A stretch of 64,000 nucleotides of DNA from Arthonia radiata (GCA_002989075.1 PSQN01000002.1:62001-126000); one strand, 5' to 3'. Shown: positions 44,685 to 54,931, numbered from the stretch's first letter. Notes: generated by a model not told the origin, from the sequence alone. Translations and numbers: made by a program.

Positions 44685-45839
44685 ATGGCATTATCATCTG
44701 GCCTACTTCTGCTACTCACTGCAGGTTTCACATACGCTCAATATGATCCCAATCAAGCAGCAAACCCTCCCGGCCTCAACGTGCAGATGTCACGCACCGT
44801 GGTTGCTGGTGCCACCGCAACTGTGTCACTGGATGCCAGTGCTATTCCGACTGACATTGTTTACAACCACGCCGCAGCTTTCCGAGTGAGGCTCTATAAT
44901 AGCGTCGCAAACTGGCCGATATGTGAGCAAGGTTTGTGACTCCTGGTGCGCGCTGTATTGACCATTGAACAGGCACACTCCTCGAAACGACCGCGCAGCA
45001 GCCATCGAGCTTTCAAGTCACGATTCCTAACAATGTAGGGCCGGCGGGCGCTTACTATGCCTTGGCGTTAGACTATGTCGAGAACGATGCGATAGACAAC
45101 CTCGTTACGTCTATCGGAGGCGACAATCCTATCAACCCATGGTCTAAAGTCGAGGACAAGTTTTCGAACCTCTTCTTCCTGTCAAGTCCCGCCAACGAGG
45201 CGAGCGGATGGTCATCGTATGAGACGACGACCACACAAAGACAATTGCAACAGGTAAGCTCACCTTGACGATCCTGTTGCCGCGTCTGGGGATGGCAAGA
45301 CGAGGCTTTTACGCATCCCTTCAAATCACACAGGCCCGCTGACGAATGTGTCTCAGGTTGGAGGTCTTTTCCTTTATGAGTCCAATTCGACTATCCCTTG
45401 CACATCATACAGTTGCGTGCGTGCCTGCGCAGAGCTCTATCCGCCGCCCAAACCAAGCCAAGATCCAGCATCTGCTACCTACGATGCAGCCTACCTGAAA
45501 TGCGTGGGGGCTTGCCAAGGCGTCCGACTACCTCCAAACCCCAAAACGACCGGAGACCCGAACGCACCTCCAAGCAGCCTTCTTACGCCGCCGCTCATCG
45601 ATGACAGCTGCAGCGCAGCCGACTTTCGGACTCCTTGCGGTAGCGCATGCTGCGCTAGGGATGAGATCTGCTTGCCATGGGGAACATGTGTCGCGGCGCC
45701 GAGTGCCGCAGCTGCGCAGGAATCCGCCATTCCGACAGTGACCCCGACACCAACAAGACCTGGCTTCGACATTGGCTCTATGACGACCATGGCTACAGTC
45801 CCTTCAGGCGCTGGCGCATCAACGGCGACTTGCAAATGA
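44685..45839 (+). CDS. Secreted Cys-containing protein, function unknown
   Basis: Exons 44685-44931, 44973-45253 and 45357-45839 give 336 residues. Residues 1-18 (MALSSGLLLLLTAGFTYA) form a clear signal peptide. The first ~170 residues are beta-rich and Cys-poor (VQMSRTVVAGATATVSLD, SFQVTIPNNVGPAGAYYALAL), like a surface or cell-wall Ig-type domain. The C-terminal half is Cys-rich: IPCTSYSCVRACAEL, YLKCVGACQG, DSCSAADFRTPCGSACCARDEICLPWGTCV. A Thr/Pro linker follows; there is no hydrophobic tail, so no GPI signal. The first donor (GTTTGT) is weak but keeps frame. Both halves joined in one frame support the model. Confidence 0.75.
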
Positions 45840-46372
45840 GGCACCGCTAATAACATGAGGGTATTTTAAGTGGTCGTCTCTTGAAGCGCTTGAACGAATC
45901 ATAAATCCGGTAGTCTAATCTGATATGAGTTTTACCTCTTGTGAGTTCTCGTATCCCATTCTCATCAGCACGGCTCGCTTGTGCTAATCGTGTCCTTCGA
46001 TGGCGTCGTAAACGCGAGTGTGCGGCGTTGTAAAAAGGGGATCATGCTGCCGTACCCCTTGCATGCGATGGAGACTGCAGGTGTGCAAGCCAAGCTGCGC
46101 GACGTTGTAACACGTACTGCATTGCCACAAGGCGTCAATCAATTCTCAGTCGGGATAATCTTCGTCTGATAGGCCGGCGTTGCCACGATAAATCCGATAC
46201 GCCTTGGTAATCGTTTTCCAAGCACTTGCAATCGGCGTAATCGGTCTACGACTATAAACACTATAAGAGCGCGTGGCACATACGCAAAAGTCGCAATTCA
46301 CCCATTGCGAGCTCTCGATCTGGCGCTCGTGCTCAAACCTCTTGCAATCTGTGCACAATAACCTTATCAAAT
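45840..46372. other. Intergenic region with an unexplained open minus-strand stretch
   Basis: 533 bp. On the minus strand 46146-46370 is open for ~75 codons (RPITPIASAWKTITKAYRIY) without a good start. It could be a fragment of a repeat or chance. Part of the region must serve as promoter for the SDR gene. Confidence 0.3.
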
Positions 46373-47575
46373 ATGCTCGGGTTCATCTCTAGTTTCTTTG
46401 GCTTCGCATGGACACCCGAGAACGATATATCCAGCCTTGAAGGAAAGATGGTCCTAGTGACGGGAGGTGAGTGCAAAGTGCCCAGCAGCCGCCAGTAGAA
46501 CACCCTGTAAATTGATTGGAGCTTTCACATTACCACCAGTTGTGACCTGCATCGATGATCGGCCCACCACAGGCTGACAATGCGCAGGCAGCGATGGCAT
46601 TGGTAAAGAGGCCGTCACCCAGCTGAGCAGGCACCGTCCTTCTCGCATTTGGCTCGCCGCCAGGAACACTTCGAAGTCAAAAGGTATCAATGCCACTCCG
46701 CACGCACTGTGATTGTAGACCTAACCCATCGCAGCCGCCATCGCCGACATCCGCACCATTGTACCAAACGCAAATGTCGTCCCCCTTCCACTGGACCTCA
46801 CCTCCTTCGCATCCATCAAAGCTGCCGCCAACACTATCACATCCCAGCCCAACGCCCGGCTTGATATTCTCATGCTCAACGCTGGCATCATGGCCTGTCC
46901 GCCGGGCTTGACCGAAGACGGCTACGAGATCCAGTTCGGAACCAACCATGTCGGCCATGCTTTGCTCACGCAGCTCTTTCTGCCCACGTTGCGGAAGACT
47001 GCGGAAGACTCAAACGCTGAGGTGCGCATCGTAACCGTGTCAAGCGACGTCGAGGACAAGTGGACACCTGCTCACGGCATCCATATGGAAGGTTTGAGGT
47101 CGGCAGATGCCGGCGGGTTCAACACTTGGCAGCGCTATGGGCAGAGCAAGTTGGCCAATGTACTGTATGCGCGCGCGACCGCTGAGCGGGAGAAGGAGCT
47201 TGGTTCGGGAGTGAGGAGTATGGTTATTCATCCCGGAGTCGTCAAGTCCAACCTTGGTACGTCTCATTCAGCGCTCCCCGCCTCATCGATCGACACGCTG
47301 ACCTCCTTCATAGGCCGCGGCGTCATCGAAACCTACCGTGGATGCGGTACTTCTTCGCAGTGCTGGTGTGGCTGATCCCGCCTCCCATCATGGTGAGTGT
47401 TTACCAGGGCGCTAAGAACCAGCTGTGGGCCGCCACGAGTCCCGACGCAAAGAGTGGCAGCTACTATCACCCCGTTGGAAGAGAGTTGCCGGGATCGAAG
47501 TTCTCGCAAGATGTCGAGTTTCAGGGGAGGCTGTGGGAGTGGACGCAGAAGGAGATTGCGGGCCACGTCAGCTGA
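46373..47575 (+). CDS. Short-chain dehydrogenase/reductase (retinol dehydrogenase-like)
   Basis: Model: exons 46373-46466, 46588-46683, 46735-47256 and 47361-47575, 308 residues. Motifs: cofactor site TGGSDGIGKEA across intron 1, LNAGIM, active-site YGQSKLAN with an upstream Ser in VTVSSDV, then VIHPGVVKSNL. The C-terminus has VYQGAKNQLWAATSP and RLWEWTQKEI, usual in fungal RDH12/TIC32-like SDRs. The last intron is uncertain: acceptor TTCGCAG at 47360 keeps frame with donor GTACGT, while acceptor TTCATAG at 47313 would need a weak GTCTCA donor. The short hydrophobic LVWLIPPP segment may associate with membrane. Confidence 0.83.
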
Positions 47576-48159
47576 GTAGACGTTTCATGGATTCACCACC
47601 GTGTTCGCCGGCGTTGGCGAGATGGAGCGGTCTGAAGGCTGATAGGGTAGTCGGGAGCTGCTAGTGGCCTCGATCGATCAACGGCCGCTGACTGAGATGC
47701 GCTACTGAGGCGAAAGGTATCGCTGGAATCAGAGTTTGAGCAAACGCGCGTCTTCAGTTTTGTCACCGCCCATACCACGCGCTCATCGCCTGCGTCCTAC
47801 GCGCTTACCACTTTAGACGTTGCTGAGTGATCCATGCTGTCTTGCTTGACTTCATGTCGTCTTTGCTAGTGCCCATAAGCCATTATCTTGCCATCTACTG
47901 AAGCAATGACGCCAGGATCAACGGAAGCAAGCATGTCTCCCTTGATGTCTGGCTATCTATATTATTCTTGGTTGGATTGAGCCGAAGTGGAAGTCTGAGA
48001 TGCTTCTACCTGTCTGTGCTCTTTGATAGCTTGAGGCCGCTAAGTCGCCTTGATAAAACGTTGGCCTGATTTGAGTGGGAGTGGAGACGAAGGTCAGGAT
48101 TTTAGCAGCATGTAAAATATATTGTAATTTAATTTTCAGAATTTCTGAGCTTGCATTTG
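47576..48159. other. Intergenic region before tRNA-Gly
   Basis: 584 bp. AT content rises towards the tRNA (47950-48150 has several A/T runs). No gene seen. Confidence 0.4.
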
Positions 48160-48291
48160 GCGCTGGTGGTTTAGTGGTAAAATTCATCGTTGCCATGCTG
48201 TTTCGATGAGCCCCGGGTTCGATTGTGAGCTAGTTTTCCGGCATACATTCCATCAATCTCGATTCTAATGCATACTAGCCCGGCCAGCGCA
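48160..48291 (+). tRNA. tRNA-Gly (GCC) with anticodon-loop intron and a T-arm insertion
   Basis: The acceptor stem GCGCTGG (48160-48166) pairs perfectly with CCAGCGC (48284-48290), followed by discriminator A. A box TGGTTTAGTGG is at 48167-48177. The anticodon stem CATCG/CGATG encloses TTGCCA, so the anticodon is GCC (48192-48194). Seven extra bases (48196-48202) sit between positions 37 and 38, the canonical intron site. The T stem CCGGG and loop TTCGATT end at 48224. A 54-nt GT...AG insertion follows, and the matching CCCGG resumes at 48279. Removing both inserts gives a normal cloverleaf of about 71 nt. The insertion also breaks the last bases of the B box, so it may be inactive. Confidence 0.8.
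48225..48278 (+). other. 54-nt intron-like insertion in the tRNA-Gly T arm
   Basis: It begins GTGAGC, carries a branch-like TCTAAT 11 nt before the end, and ends ACTAG. Size and signals match the spliceosomal introns of neighbouring genes (49-62 nt). It contains TTTT at 48234-48237, a potential early Pol III stop. A TCGATT hexamer occurs both just before the insert and inside it (48259-48264). Confidence 0.7.
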
Positions 48292-48305
48292 AGCTTCAAT
48301 TCCAA

Positions 48306-48310
48306 TTTTT
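48306..48310 (+). terminator. Pol III terminator of tRNA-Gly
   Basis: A run of five T lies 15 nt after the discriminator base, the usual RNA polymerase III stop. Confidence 0.6.
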
Positions 48311-48486
48311 GACGAATCGCTATCAGATTCCCTCCAACATCTGCATGCTGACGAGAAGGTTCAATTTGCGCGGATTATCTTGATTTTTGGAGCGGATGAG
48401 GATCCCTTATTGACCACGGCGACCTTGCTGCCTTCGGCGTCAGAACGAAGATGGTGAGCAGGCGTCTGAGACTGAAAATTGGCTTG

Positions 48487-48510
48487 CAGCAGCAGCAGCA
48501 GAAGCAGCAG
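48487..48510 (+). repeat. Short CAG trinucleotide repeat
   Basis: Five CAG units, one AAG and two CAG units in a row, in the intergenic space 3' of the Cys-rich gene. Confidence 0.8.
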
Positions 48511-48678
48511 GGGCACGGAAGTCTATTTACTGAACCTAGACAGCACGTAAGGTAGCATGTGTGGTCAGGTGAAACTACCATCGCACCAGACGCATCGCCC
48601 TCGAACTGACCACCGCTTCGCACCCCAAAAGATACCCTCCTATCCACGTTTTCTGCTGATTGAGCTAGTTGAAAAGCA

Positions 48679-49674
48679 TCATTCAGAGTCCGACACAGAA
48701 CCAAAACGCCCATGTCTGCCTCCGCCAGGCTCGTCAAGCCATTTGTACGAGTGCAGCATCCGATACTTCTTGGGGCCCGTAACATCACTGTAAAGGGTGG
48801 ACGAACATCCTCCACAACTCCGACAGCGAATCGTATTACCGTACTGGCACTCGTTACACTGTTCACAATGCCACTCCCGCCAGTCATTGCACTCCTTGCA
48901 GATCCTGCAATGCCAAGTGCAGTTGTCTTCCGCCCAAGAACCCCGACATGCTGACCACCACCACCCTTCCACGTGCTTCTCCCCCAGGCCCAGACGGAAC
49001 AGCTGTTGATCGTGCGCTTCCATGTCTTCCTCTCGCACACCTTCATCCTCACGCTTGATCCAAGCATTGTATTCGTTGTCCGCACCTGCTTAGTGTATGG
49101 TCAGCAACAAGCGGCGCTCAAAGAGCAGGCCACCGTGCTCGACCGAGTACTTACCTGCTCCAACTTGCTCTTCCAAGCTTGCCGGCTCTCCGATGGTCTC
49201 AGCCATCATCTCCCGCAGCGCCTTGACATCTATGTCTTGCAGGCCCTTGTGTGTTCGGCACGGCTTCAGCGTCTGCGCAAAGCAGTTGTTCACCTTCGTG
49301 TTGGCTTCACCGAACAACTGCGTCACGAAATCGTTGTAGTGGTTCTTGCACGCCTTCGAGACCGGTTTCATACACGCACACGTCTTGTGCCCGTCAGGGT
49401 CGATAGTGCAGCTGAAGCCACCACGTCGGCACTCGCAGCGGGCTTGGGTGCAGCCGTCGGTGCAGGTGCAACAGGGTGGCGATTCAACCTCCTCATTCTG
49501 TGCTGAGCTGTCAGCTGATAGAACTCCATGACTGACCGGGTGGTATTTATCCGTCATCTCCAAGTCCTTCTTTGCAACCTTTGGCCGCCGCTCGCCACTG
49601 ATCTCGTCATGGTACCATCCTTCCGGCGTCTCACTTCGCGAATGCTTGCGACTATCGCCACCCGAGTCACTCAT
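48679..49674 (-). CDS. Cys-rich protein with two putative zinc-binding clusters
   Basis: Exons 49155-49674 and 48679-49085 give 308 residues (acceptor AAGCAG; using TAAG instead adds one Ala). Cluster 1, residues ~68-109, has [22 protein letters not shown] and [11 protein letters not shown], with CxC pairs reminiscent of CXC/tesmin motifs. Cluster 2, ~220-267, has [20 protein letters not shown] and RCRSCGGC, like linked zinc ribbons. Between them is a helical segment ([21 protein letters not shown]). No signal peptide; it is probably intracellular, perhaps nucleic-acid or protein binding. I do not recognise the family. Confidence 0.75.
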
Positions 49675-50773
49675 ACTGAAGTCCGAGCTTGAAGCGCTCT
49701 CTCGCGGCTGCTTCCAGGGGAAGCGGTACGGCTTGCCAGTCTACGGATTCGTGCCTTCCAGCCACGAAGAGAGCGTCGACTCGACCGAGGGTATAACAGC
49801 ACAGAACTGGGTCAGCAGGCCCCATAAATCGACCTGTGATAGCGTCGCAAGTCGAAGAGACACTTGGCCGTTAATGAGTCGACCGTGGGAATCTTCGCTG
49901 GTACTGAGAGGAGTTTGCGCGATACTGCGGACTACGTCAATGTCTGGTGGGCTATCTTCGGACGCAAGACTCTTTGTTTGACGCGTAGACGGCATGAAGC
50001 AGCGGCTGTGTGCAGGAAGCTTGCATTGCACGACTGCAAGTTTTAAGCAACCCCCTGGATCCAGCGCACTGGTTCTTGGGACGCGTCCCACTTCACGCGT
50101 CTCCGTCAGCGCGCGACACGCGCCAAGTCTCGTGCACTCGTCTATCCACTCATCTCACGGATCACATCAGGACGATGCTTCCAGACAAGAGAATGAACCG
50201 CTCTTGCCGTTTCGCAATCTTTGTTCTGGCCGTTGTCGATGTTCAAGATACAGCCGTGCACGTAGTCCAACCACGCTGACACGAGATCAGTATGTCTGCT
50301 AGTCGTCCCATGTTTTATCTTTTCGTTTGCTGCATGTCGCGATTCGCAAAGTAACACAAGCGAATAGCGCAATCATCAGAGGGAGAAGCTCTGATGGCAA
50401 GAGTGGTAGGCATGGCCAAGACGAAACCATGACAATGTCTCAGAGCGCGCAAAGACCTCGTATCTACGCCCTTTCACTTTCCATATTGCTAGCACGTCCA
50501 TCGTATGCCGTGTTGCAGGATAAGAATATGCAACATCGTGACGGTAAGACACTTCGAGAGCCAGCGGAAGAGAGCAATCATCGTATGTTGGGTTTGCTTA
50601 CATCGCCTGGTCTATAAAGAAGAGCCCACCCACGGCGACTTTCTTCCGTTCTCCAGTGCGTGTTTCACCCTTCGTCACAGCTCTTGCATCTAACACACCT
50701 AACTTTTCTGTACCAGCCGTCTCATCTCTGCTCACCTCTACTCTCTTTAATACCACCCAACAGCCTGGCAGCC
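49675..50773. other. 1.1-kb divergent intergenic region
   Basis: It lies between the Cys-rich gene and the first secreted paralogue. Only motif-free short frames. The right end holds the TATA element listed next. Confidence 0.4.
50613..50619 (+). promoter_or_regulatory. TATA box of secreted paralogue 1
   Basis: TATAAAG lies 155 bp before the start codon. Paralogues 2 and 3 have TATA elements at similar distances. Confidence 0.6.
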
Positions 50774-51295
50774 ATGCACCTCAAAGCTGTAAGTATCCCT
50801 TCTAAACCTATCAGCCCGTCGACGAAGTACTCACCAACCTAGCTCCTCACCGCCGCCACCCTCCTCACCCTCTCCAACGCCCTCCTCGTCAACGTCTACG
50901 GCCCAGGCGCCTCCTATTGCGATCAAGGCGACCGTATCTCCTTGGTCCCTATGGACCTCGGCGGAAGGTGCGTTCCAATACAGCAAGGCGGTCGGCCGGC
51001 ACCTGCCCGCTGGGTGCAATGGGCCGGCACCAATGGCAACAATGACATACCCTACGCCGATCAGAGCGTACGCGGCAATTTCGTGCTTGATCTATACAAC
51101 GATGTCGGCGATGACGGCCAGTGTGGGGGTGGGAAGAAGACTGTGTGGTTGGGTTCAGGGTGGTGCAGTGACCTCGGGAGGTCAGTTCCGCCGCTTTGTG
51201 GCCCGGAAGGCAATGTACTGACATACTGATACCAAAGCTTGCCCGGTGATGACTGGGTGAAGGAGTTCAAGGGAATGATACTGAGAGAGGTCTGA
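50774..51295 (+). CDS. Small secreted Cys protein, paralogue 1 of 3
   Basis: Exons 50774-50788 (15 nt), 50843-51180 and 51238-51295 give 136 residues. The signal peptide is MHLKALLTAATLLTLSNA. Four cysteines sit in YCDQG, RCVP, GQCGG and GWCSDLG. The conserved core is ARWVQWA, NFVLDLYND and KTVWLGSGWCSDLG, ending LPGDDWVKEFKGMILREV after the last intron. This shares splice positions and motifs with the two genes near 54 and 56 kb, but lies on the opposite strand. Size, signal peptide and even Cys number make it a candidate effector or apoplastic protein; no fold is recognised. Confidence 0.82.
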
Positions 51296-51629
51296 GATGT
51301 GTCGTTGATTGAGCTGAGGGCGCCGAGTCAAGGAGTGGCTATCTGTCAGCGATGGTGAGTAATATCGGCTAGATGAAGGCATGGTCTTTTGTTGACGCGG
51401 GTTCGACTGCGGGTCCGGCCTCGCCACCGCTCAAACATAGAGCCGTGGGAAGGAACGTGCGACTACACTAAACAACAAGAAGCTACCGACAAGATCTGCG
51501 CGTCACGGACATTCCTATGTCATTTCCCATATGTACAATACTTGCTATGCAATTCCTTCCCGATGTTAGTCTAAGACCTTAATCTTCGACAAGCTTCATC
51601 TTCAAAATCCTCCAGTTCATCACGATACC
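51296..51629. other. Convergent spacer, no gene seen
   Basis: 334 bp between the secreted paralogue 1 and the peroxidase stops; short chance frames only. Confidence 0.4.
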
Positions 51630-52744
51630 TCACAAGTTTGAGGTGGCATTGGCGATCAGCCCGGTAATCGGGTCGATACCATTGAACACTAGAAGTGATT
51701 TGTCAGCATAACTCGACTACCGACCATGTCCTTCGACATTCAGGTCTTACCGTCTTTAAATGTGTCAATCGTGATCACTCCGCCCTCAGGGATCTCATCC
51801 GGGTTCTTCTCAAACAGCTCAAACACCATCTGGCCCAGAGTGAACAACGTAATCGGCTGCGTGCTCGGTCTCCATCCAAGATCATACGGCAGCTGCTCAT
51901 CCTGGAACCACTTCTTGATGTAGTCGACGTTCGCCTTACCACTGTACGGATCGCTCATCGCCTGCAGATAAATGGCCGTCTCACCATACGCGAAGATGAA
52001 CTCACGCAGGCCGAATGTGAAGGTCGGGTTCCGGGCCTTGCTGTCGAGGAAGCGGTCGTGGCGGAGTTTGGCGGCGGAGTCGATGGAGGTGTATTGCTGG
52101 CCGTTGTAGTGGGAGATGGACTGCTGGAAGATGTCGGGATTGAAGGAGTGGTCGTCACCGAAGTAGGCGTCCGCGCGGGAAACGGAGGCGTCGTGCTCGA
52201 TCGGAAAGTTGTGCTGGTCGAGCTGGTCGAGGTCGAAGGAGCCCTTCAAGGGGTCGGGCGAAGCGAGGAAGCCTGCACCGCCGATCTGGAAGAGGCTTGT
52301 GAGCACGAATATGAAGAGAGACATCAAGACAGAAGGGTGATGAACGAGGATCATCAGAAGGGCGAAACGATCGAGATATTGGGAACACAGCAGAAGGACG
52401 TGCTGACTTACAGCAAGCGTAAAGTCCACGCCCATGTTGAAGCACTGAGACAAGCCTGGGATCAGATTGTTGTATGTGTTCCCTCTCCCACTGCGGGGGA
52501 TGAAGCCATGGTTTGCACAGGCGTTGAGGCCCGGGCATGGCGAGCGAACATCGGTAGGACCTGGCTTCTGGAACTGCTTGAAGCGCGGATCGTTAGGATT
52601 CGGTGGGGTGGCGACTGGCAAGTTGCTCGGCTTTGGAAGGACTGAAGGCAGTAATGCCGGGTCTGCAGCACGCTGTGCCAGCCATGGATAAGCAGATGTG
52701 AGCGTAGAGGCTGCAAGAAGCAGCAGGCTGGTAGCGGTGGTCAT
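51630..52744 (-). CDS. Secreted haem-thiolate peroxidase (chloroperoxidase/UPO family)
   Basis: Exons 52412-52744, 51751-52285 and 51630-51688 give 308 residues. The signal peptide is MTTATSLLLLAASTLTSA. The PCP haem-ligand motif is in SPCPGLNACANHGFIPRSG; the metal/acid-base motif is in EHDASVSRADAYFGD. The first intron is 126 bp and open in frame; if kept, it would insert a hydrophobic stretch that the family lacks. The last intron joins TFKD to VFNGIDPITGLIANATSNL. The family oxidises or oxygenates diverse organic substrates with H2O2 outside the cell. The substrate is unknown. It sits inside the secreted-paralogue cluster. Confidence 0.9.
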
Positions 52745-53828
52745 CGCGGGCGTTTTGTCGAAAGGTGGTGGTGGACACGACGGCTGGGAGGAAAGACGAC
52801 ATGGGCCAACGGGGAGCAGTCCATCTTTTGTGCTCTTGGGGACCTCAAATTCAATCTTGTGGAGCTCATTCAACGCCACAGACGCATTTCCAGAAAAGGT
52901 TCCTCGGCATCTTTTCATCTGGAAGCTAGCGCCGATCCTGGGATAATGGGATGAGTGCTATTGGTGGGCTTTAAGCTTAAACAGAAGCTTGTTTCCTAAT
53001 CGGGATTCGGCACCCTCAAAAGTCCCGACATTTTCCTGAATGCCTCGTCTTTGCTCGTCTCATAGATCTTTCCCGATTCAACATTTTGCTCAGACTTTGT
53101 CTTTGCTTGAAGTCTCAGACTACAGCTCGTCAGCTTCATGGGTAGTAGTCGATAGCAATCGATACCATCTGCTGCATCAGCTACGGGGCCGCGTTACTCA
53201 CAAGACCGTCCGTTCTTGCCATCTGGTGAGGCTGACAGTTCGAAAAGCGTGCCGAACCAGGCTGCTTGGCTCGGCAAAAGCGTAGAGCTCCTCTGAATTT
53301 TCGTCTGCTGAAGTGGAGAGCTGTACAGTACCTTTGTCCTCGGCAACATATCATGGGTCATCCTGATCTCTTTTTTCCCCTGGATCGTGAATATGTCGAC
53401 AGGTGTAGACGGTTGGAGTGGGATCTTGGCTTCGATGATACTAAAGGATGGCCGACCAACATACTGTCGACCAACAAGTCATCTAGCACTAATTCCTGGT
53501 TTATGCGGTGATGTCTGGTTAAGATCCCGGAACTTGTTCCCAACATTACTCAGCATGCAGTCTGTCAAGGACAGTAAGCTGGAACACTACTCGCGAGGAC
53601 TTTTGACGTTGAGCAGGCGCAGGGTTTTATCGCTGTGGAAGCTCATTGGGATACTGACGGTTTTTGAAGATGAATGAGAAACGTCGGAGACAAGCAGTAT
53701 CGCAGCACTGCCACAGTCGTTAAGACAAGCCTTATTTACAGTTCTTCAATATATCCATCATCCCATACCAGACTATCCGCGCACCAAGCAAGCAAGCGGC
53801 AACAGGTTCACACCCCTCCTCGAATCAC
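52745..53828. other. Intergenic region; right part shares ancestry with 55.35-55.5 kb
   Basis: No gene seen. Bases ~53537-53670 align by eye with ~55354-55490, each lying 3' of one secreted paralogue, so this is duplicated flank. Confidence 0.5.
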
Positions 53829-54403
53829 CTAAACTGTGCGAACTTTAAGACCACTGTACTCATGCACCCAGTCTTGTCCGGGCAAGGATCCTAGAAACAA
53901 GATGTCAGCACAGCCGCTTCTGAAGTTTGTTTCAATTTCAGACAAAGTGATTCGAGACAGCACCGGCGCGCTAGCTGCCGGACGAAGGCTGAGGAAGGAA
54001 CGAATAAATTTACCAAGGTCTGAGCACCACCCGTCGCCGACCCATACCTCCTTCATCCCCTTCTCGCAGTCCGTGTCTTCGTATAGTTCGAGCACGATGT
54101 TCTTCCTCTGCTCTATTCCAGTTTCTGGAGACTGGTCATCACTGTTGGGCTTTCTCGCCCATTGGACGTATTTCGCTTTGCCGCTGCCAGTCCGGTTGGG
54201 GGTGCAGTGGTTATCCCCTACAGCGACCATTTGGGAGGCGCCGGAGGTCTGACAGTATGCTGAATCCCAGATCCATATGTCCAGGTCGACGGCGCTACCG
54301 AGGGCGAGAAAAGTGGCGACGGGCAGGAGCTAAACATGTCCGCATTAAGGTGAGGTGATGATCGGTAATGGGCAGAGAGTAATCTTACAGTGGTGGAACG
54401 CAT
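53829..54403 (-). CDS. Small secreted Cys protein, paralogue 2 of 3
   Basis: Exons 54389-54403 (15 nt), 54014-54329 and 53829-53890 give 130 residues. The signal peptide is MRSTTLLPVATFLALGSAV. Cysteines: AYCQT, NHCTP, TDCEKG, GWCSDLG. The core AKYVQWARKP, KNIVLELYEDTDC, EVWVGDGWCSDLG and the end SLPGQDWVHEYSGLKVRTV align with both other paralogues. The first intron falls after five codons inside the signal peptide, as in all three genes. Function unknown. Confidence 0.82.
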
Positions 54404-54556
54404 GGCCGCAGGGATGGTTTTGAGAACACCATGAACGCCTACAACGGAAGACTCTGGACGGAAGTCGCAGGTACTTCAAGAGTAAGATGGTGAGCGATGG
54501 ATACAGAGAGGTGGTGGTCGAGCAACGTGATGGTAGAAAGAATTCATTGAGTGCCC

Positions 54557-54563
54557 CTTTATA
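54557..54563 (-). promoter_or_regulatory. TATA box of secreted paralogue 2
   Basis: TATAAAG on the minus strand, about 155 bp before the start codon. Confidence 0.55.
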
Positions 54564-54894
54564 TTTTGCACTCAGTTACTCTGCAGACGGCGAAGGGGTG
54601 GTCGTGCATCGACAGCCACGGCTCGCGGCTGACCGGGCAACATCTACCACATGGATCATAATCCACCAGCAGGTCATGTCGAGGATACAGGTGAGCCCGT
54701 TCATCCGCACAGTCCGAGGCAAAGCGATGCGATATGAAACGGACACGGGCAGGTCTTCAACGATAAGCACCGGAATCCATATTAAAATAGTGCAACAGGA
54801 GAGATTGGGTAAGAGGTAAAAATCCACCGTCCAGGCAACAGGACCCAGGAGTGGCTCACTGACCTGTGCGCGCGGGTCGGTACGGGCGGAGCCC

Positions 54895-54931
54895 ATTTTA
54901 GGGGTTCGAGAGCCTGAAAGACCCCTAAAAT
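54895..54931. repeat. Perfect inverted repeat, 11-bp arms and 15-nt loop
   Basis: ATTTTAGGGGT at 54895-54905 is mirrored by ACCCCTAAAAT at 54921-54931. The TAGGGGT core recurs at about 55186, 55240 and 56656. It could be a transposon remnant end or a hairpin. Confidence 0.6.

Noticed and set aside
46146-46370. An open minus-strand stretch upstream of the SDR.
   Set aside because: There is no convincing start or domain. It could be a repeat fragment, but no ends or second copy are visible in the window.
48375-49085. A 236-codon minus-strand frame.
   Set aside because: It overlaps the second exon of the Cys-rich gene in another frame and reads through the CAG repeat as poly-Cys. The alternative frame continues the first exon with conserved-type zinc motifs.
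51695-52645. A 316-codon plus-strand frame opposite the haem peroxidase.
   Set aside because: It is antisense to a gene with clear catalytic motifs and a signal peptide. Its translation is Val/Glu/Arg-rich without any motif, as expected for the complement of a GC-rich coding exon.
54895-54931. The hairpin as a transcription terminator.
   Set aside because: It lies upstream of paralogue 2 and far from any 3' end, and hairpin terminators are not a fungal Pol II signal.
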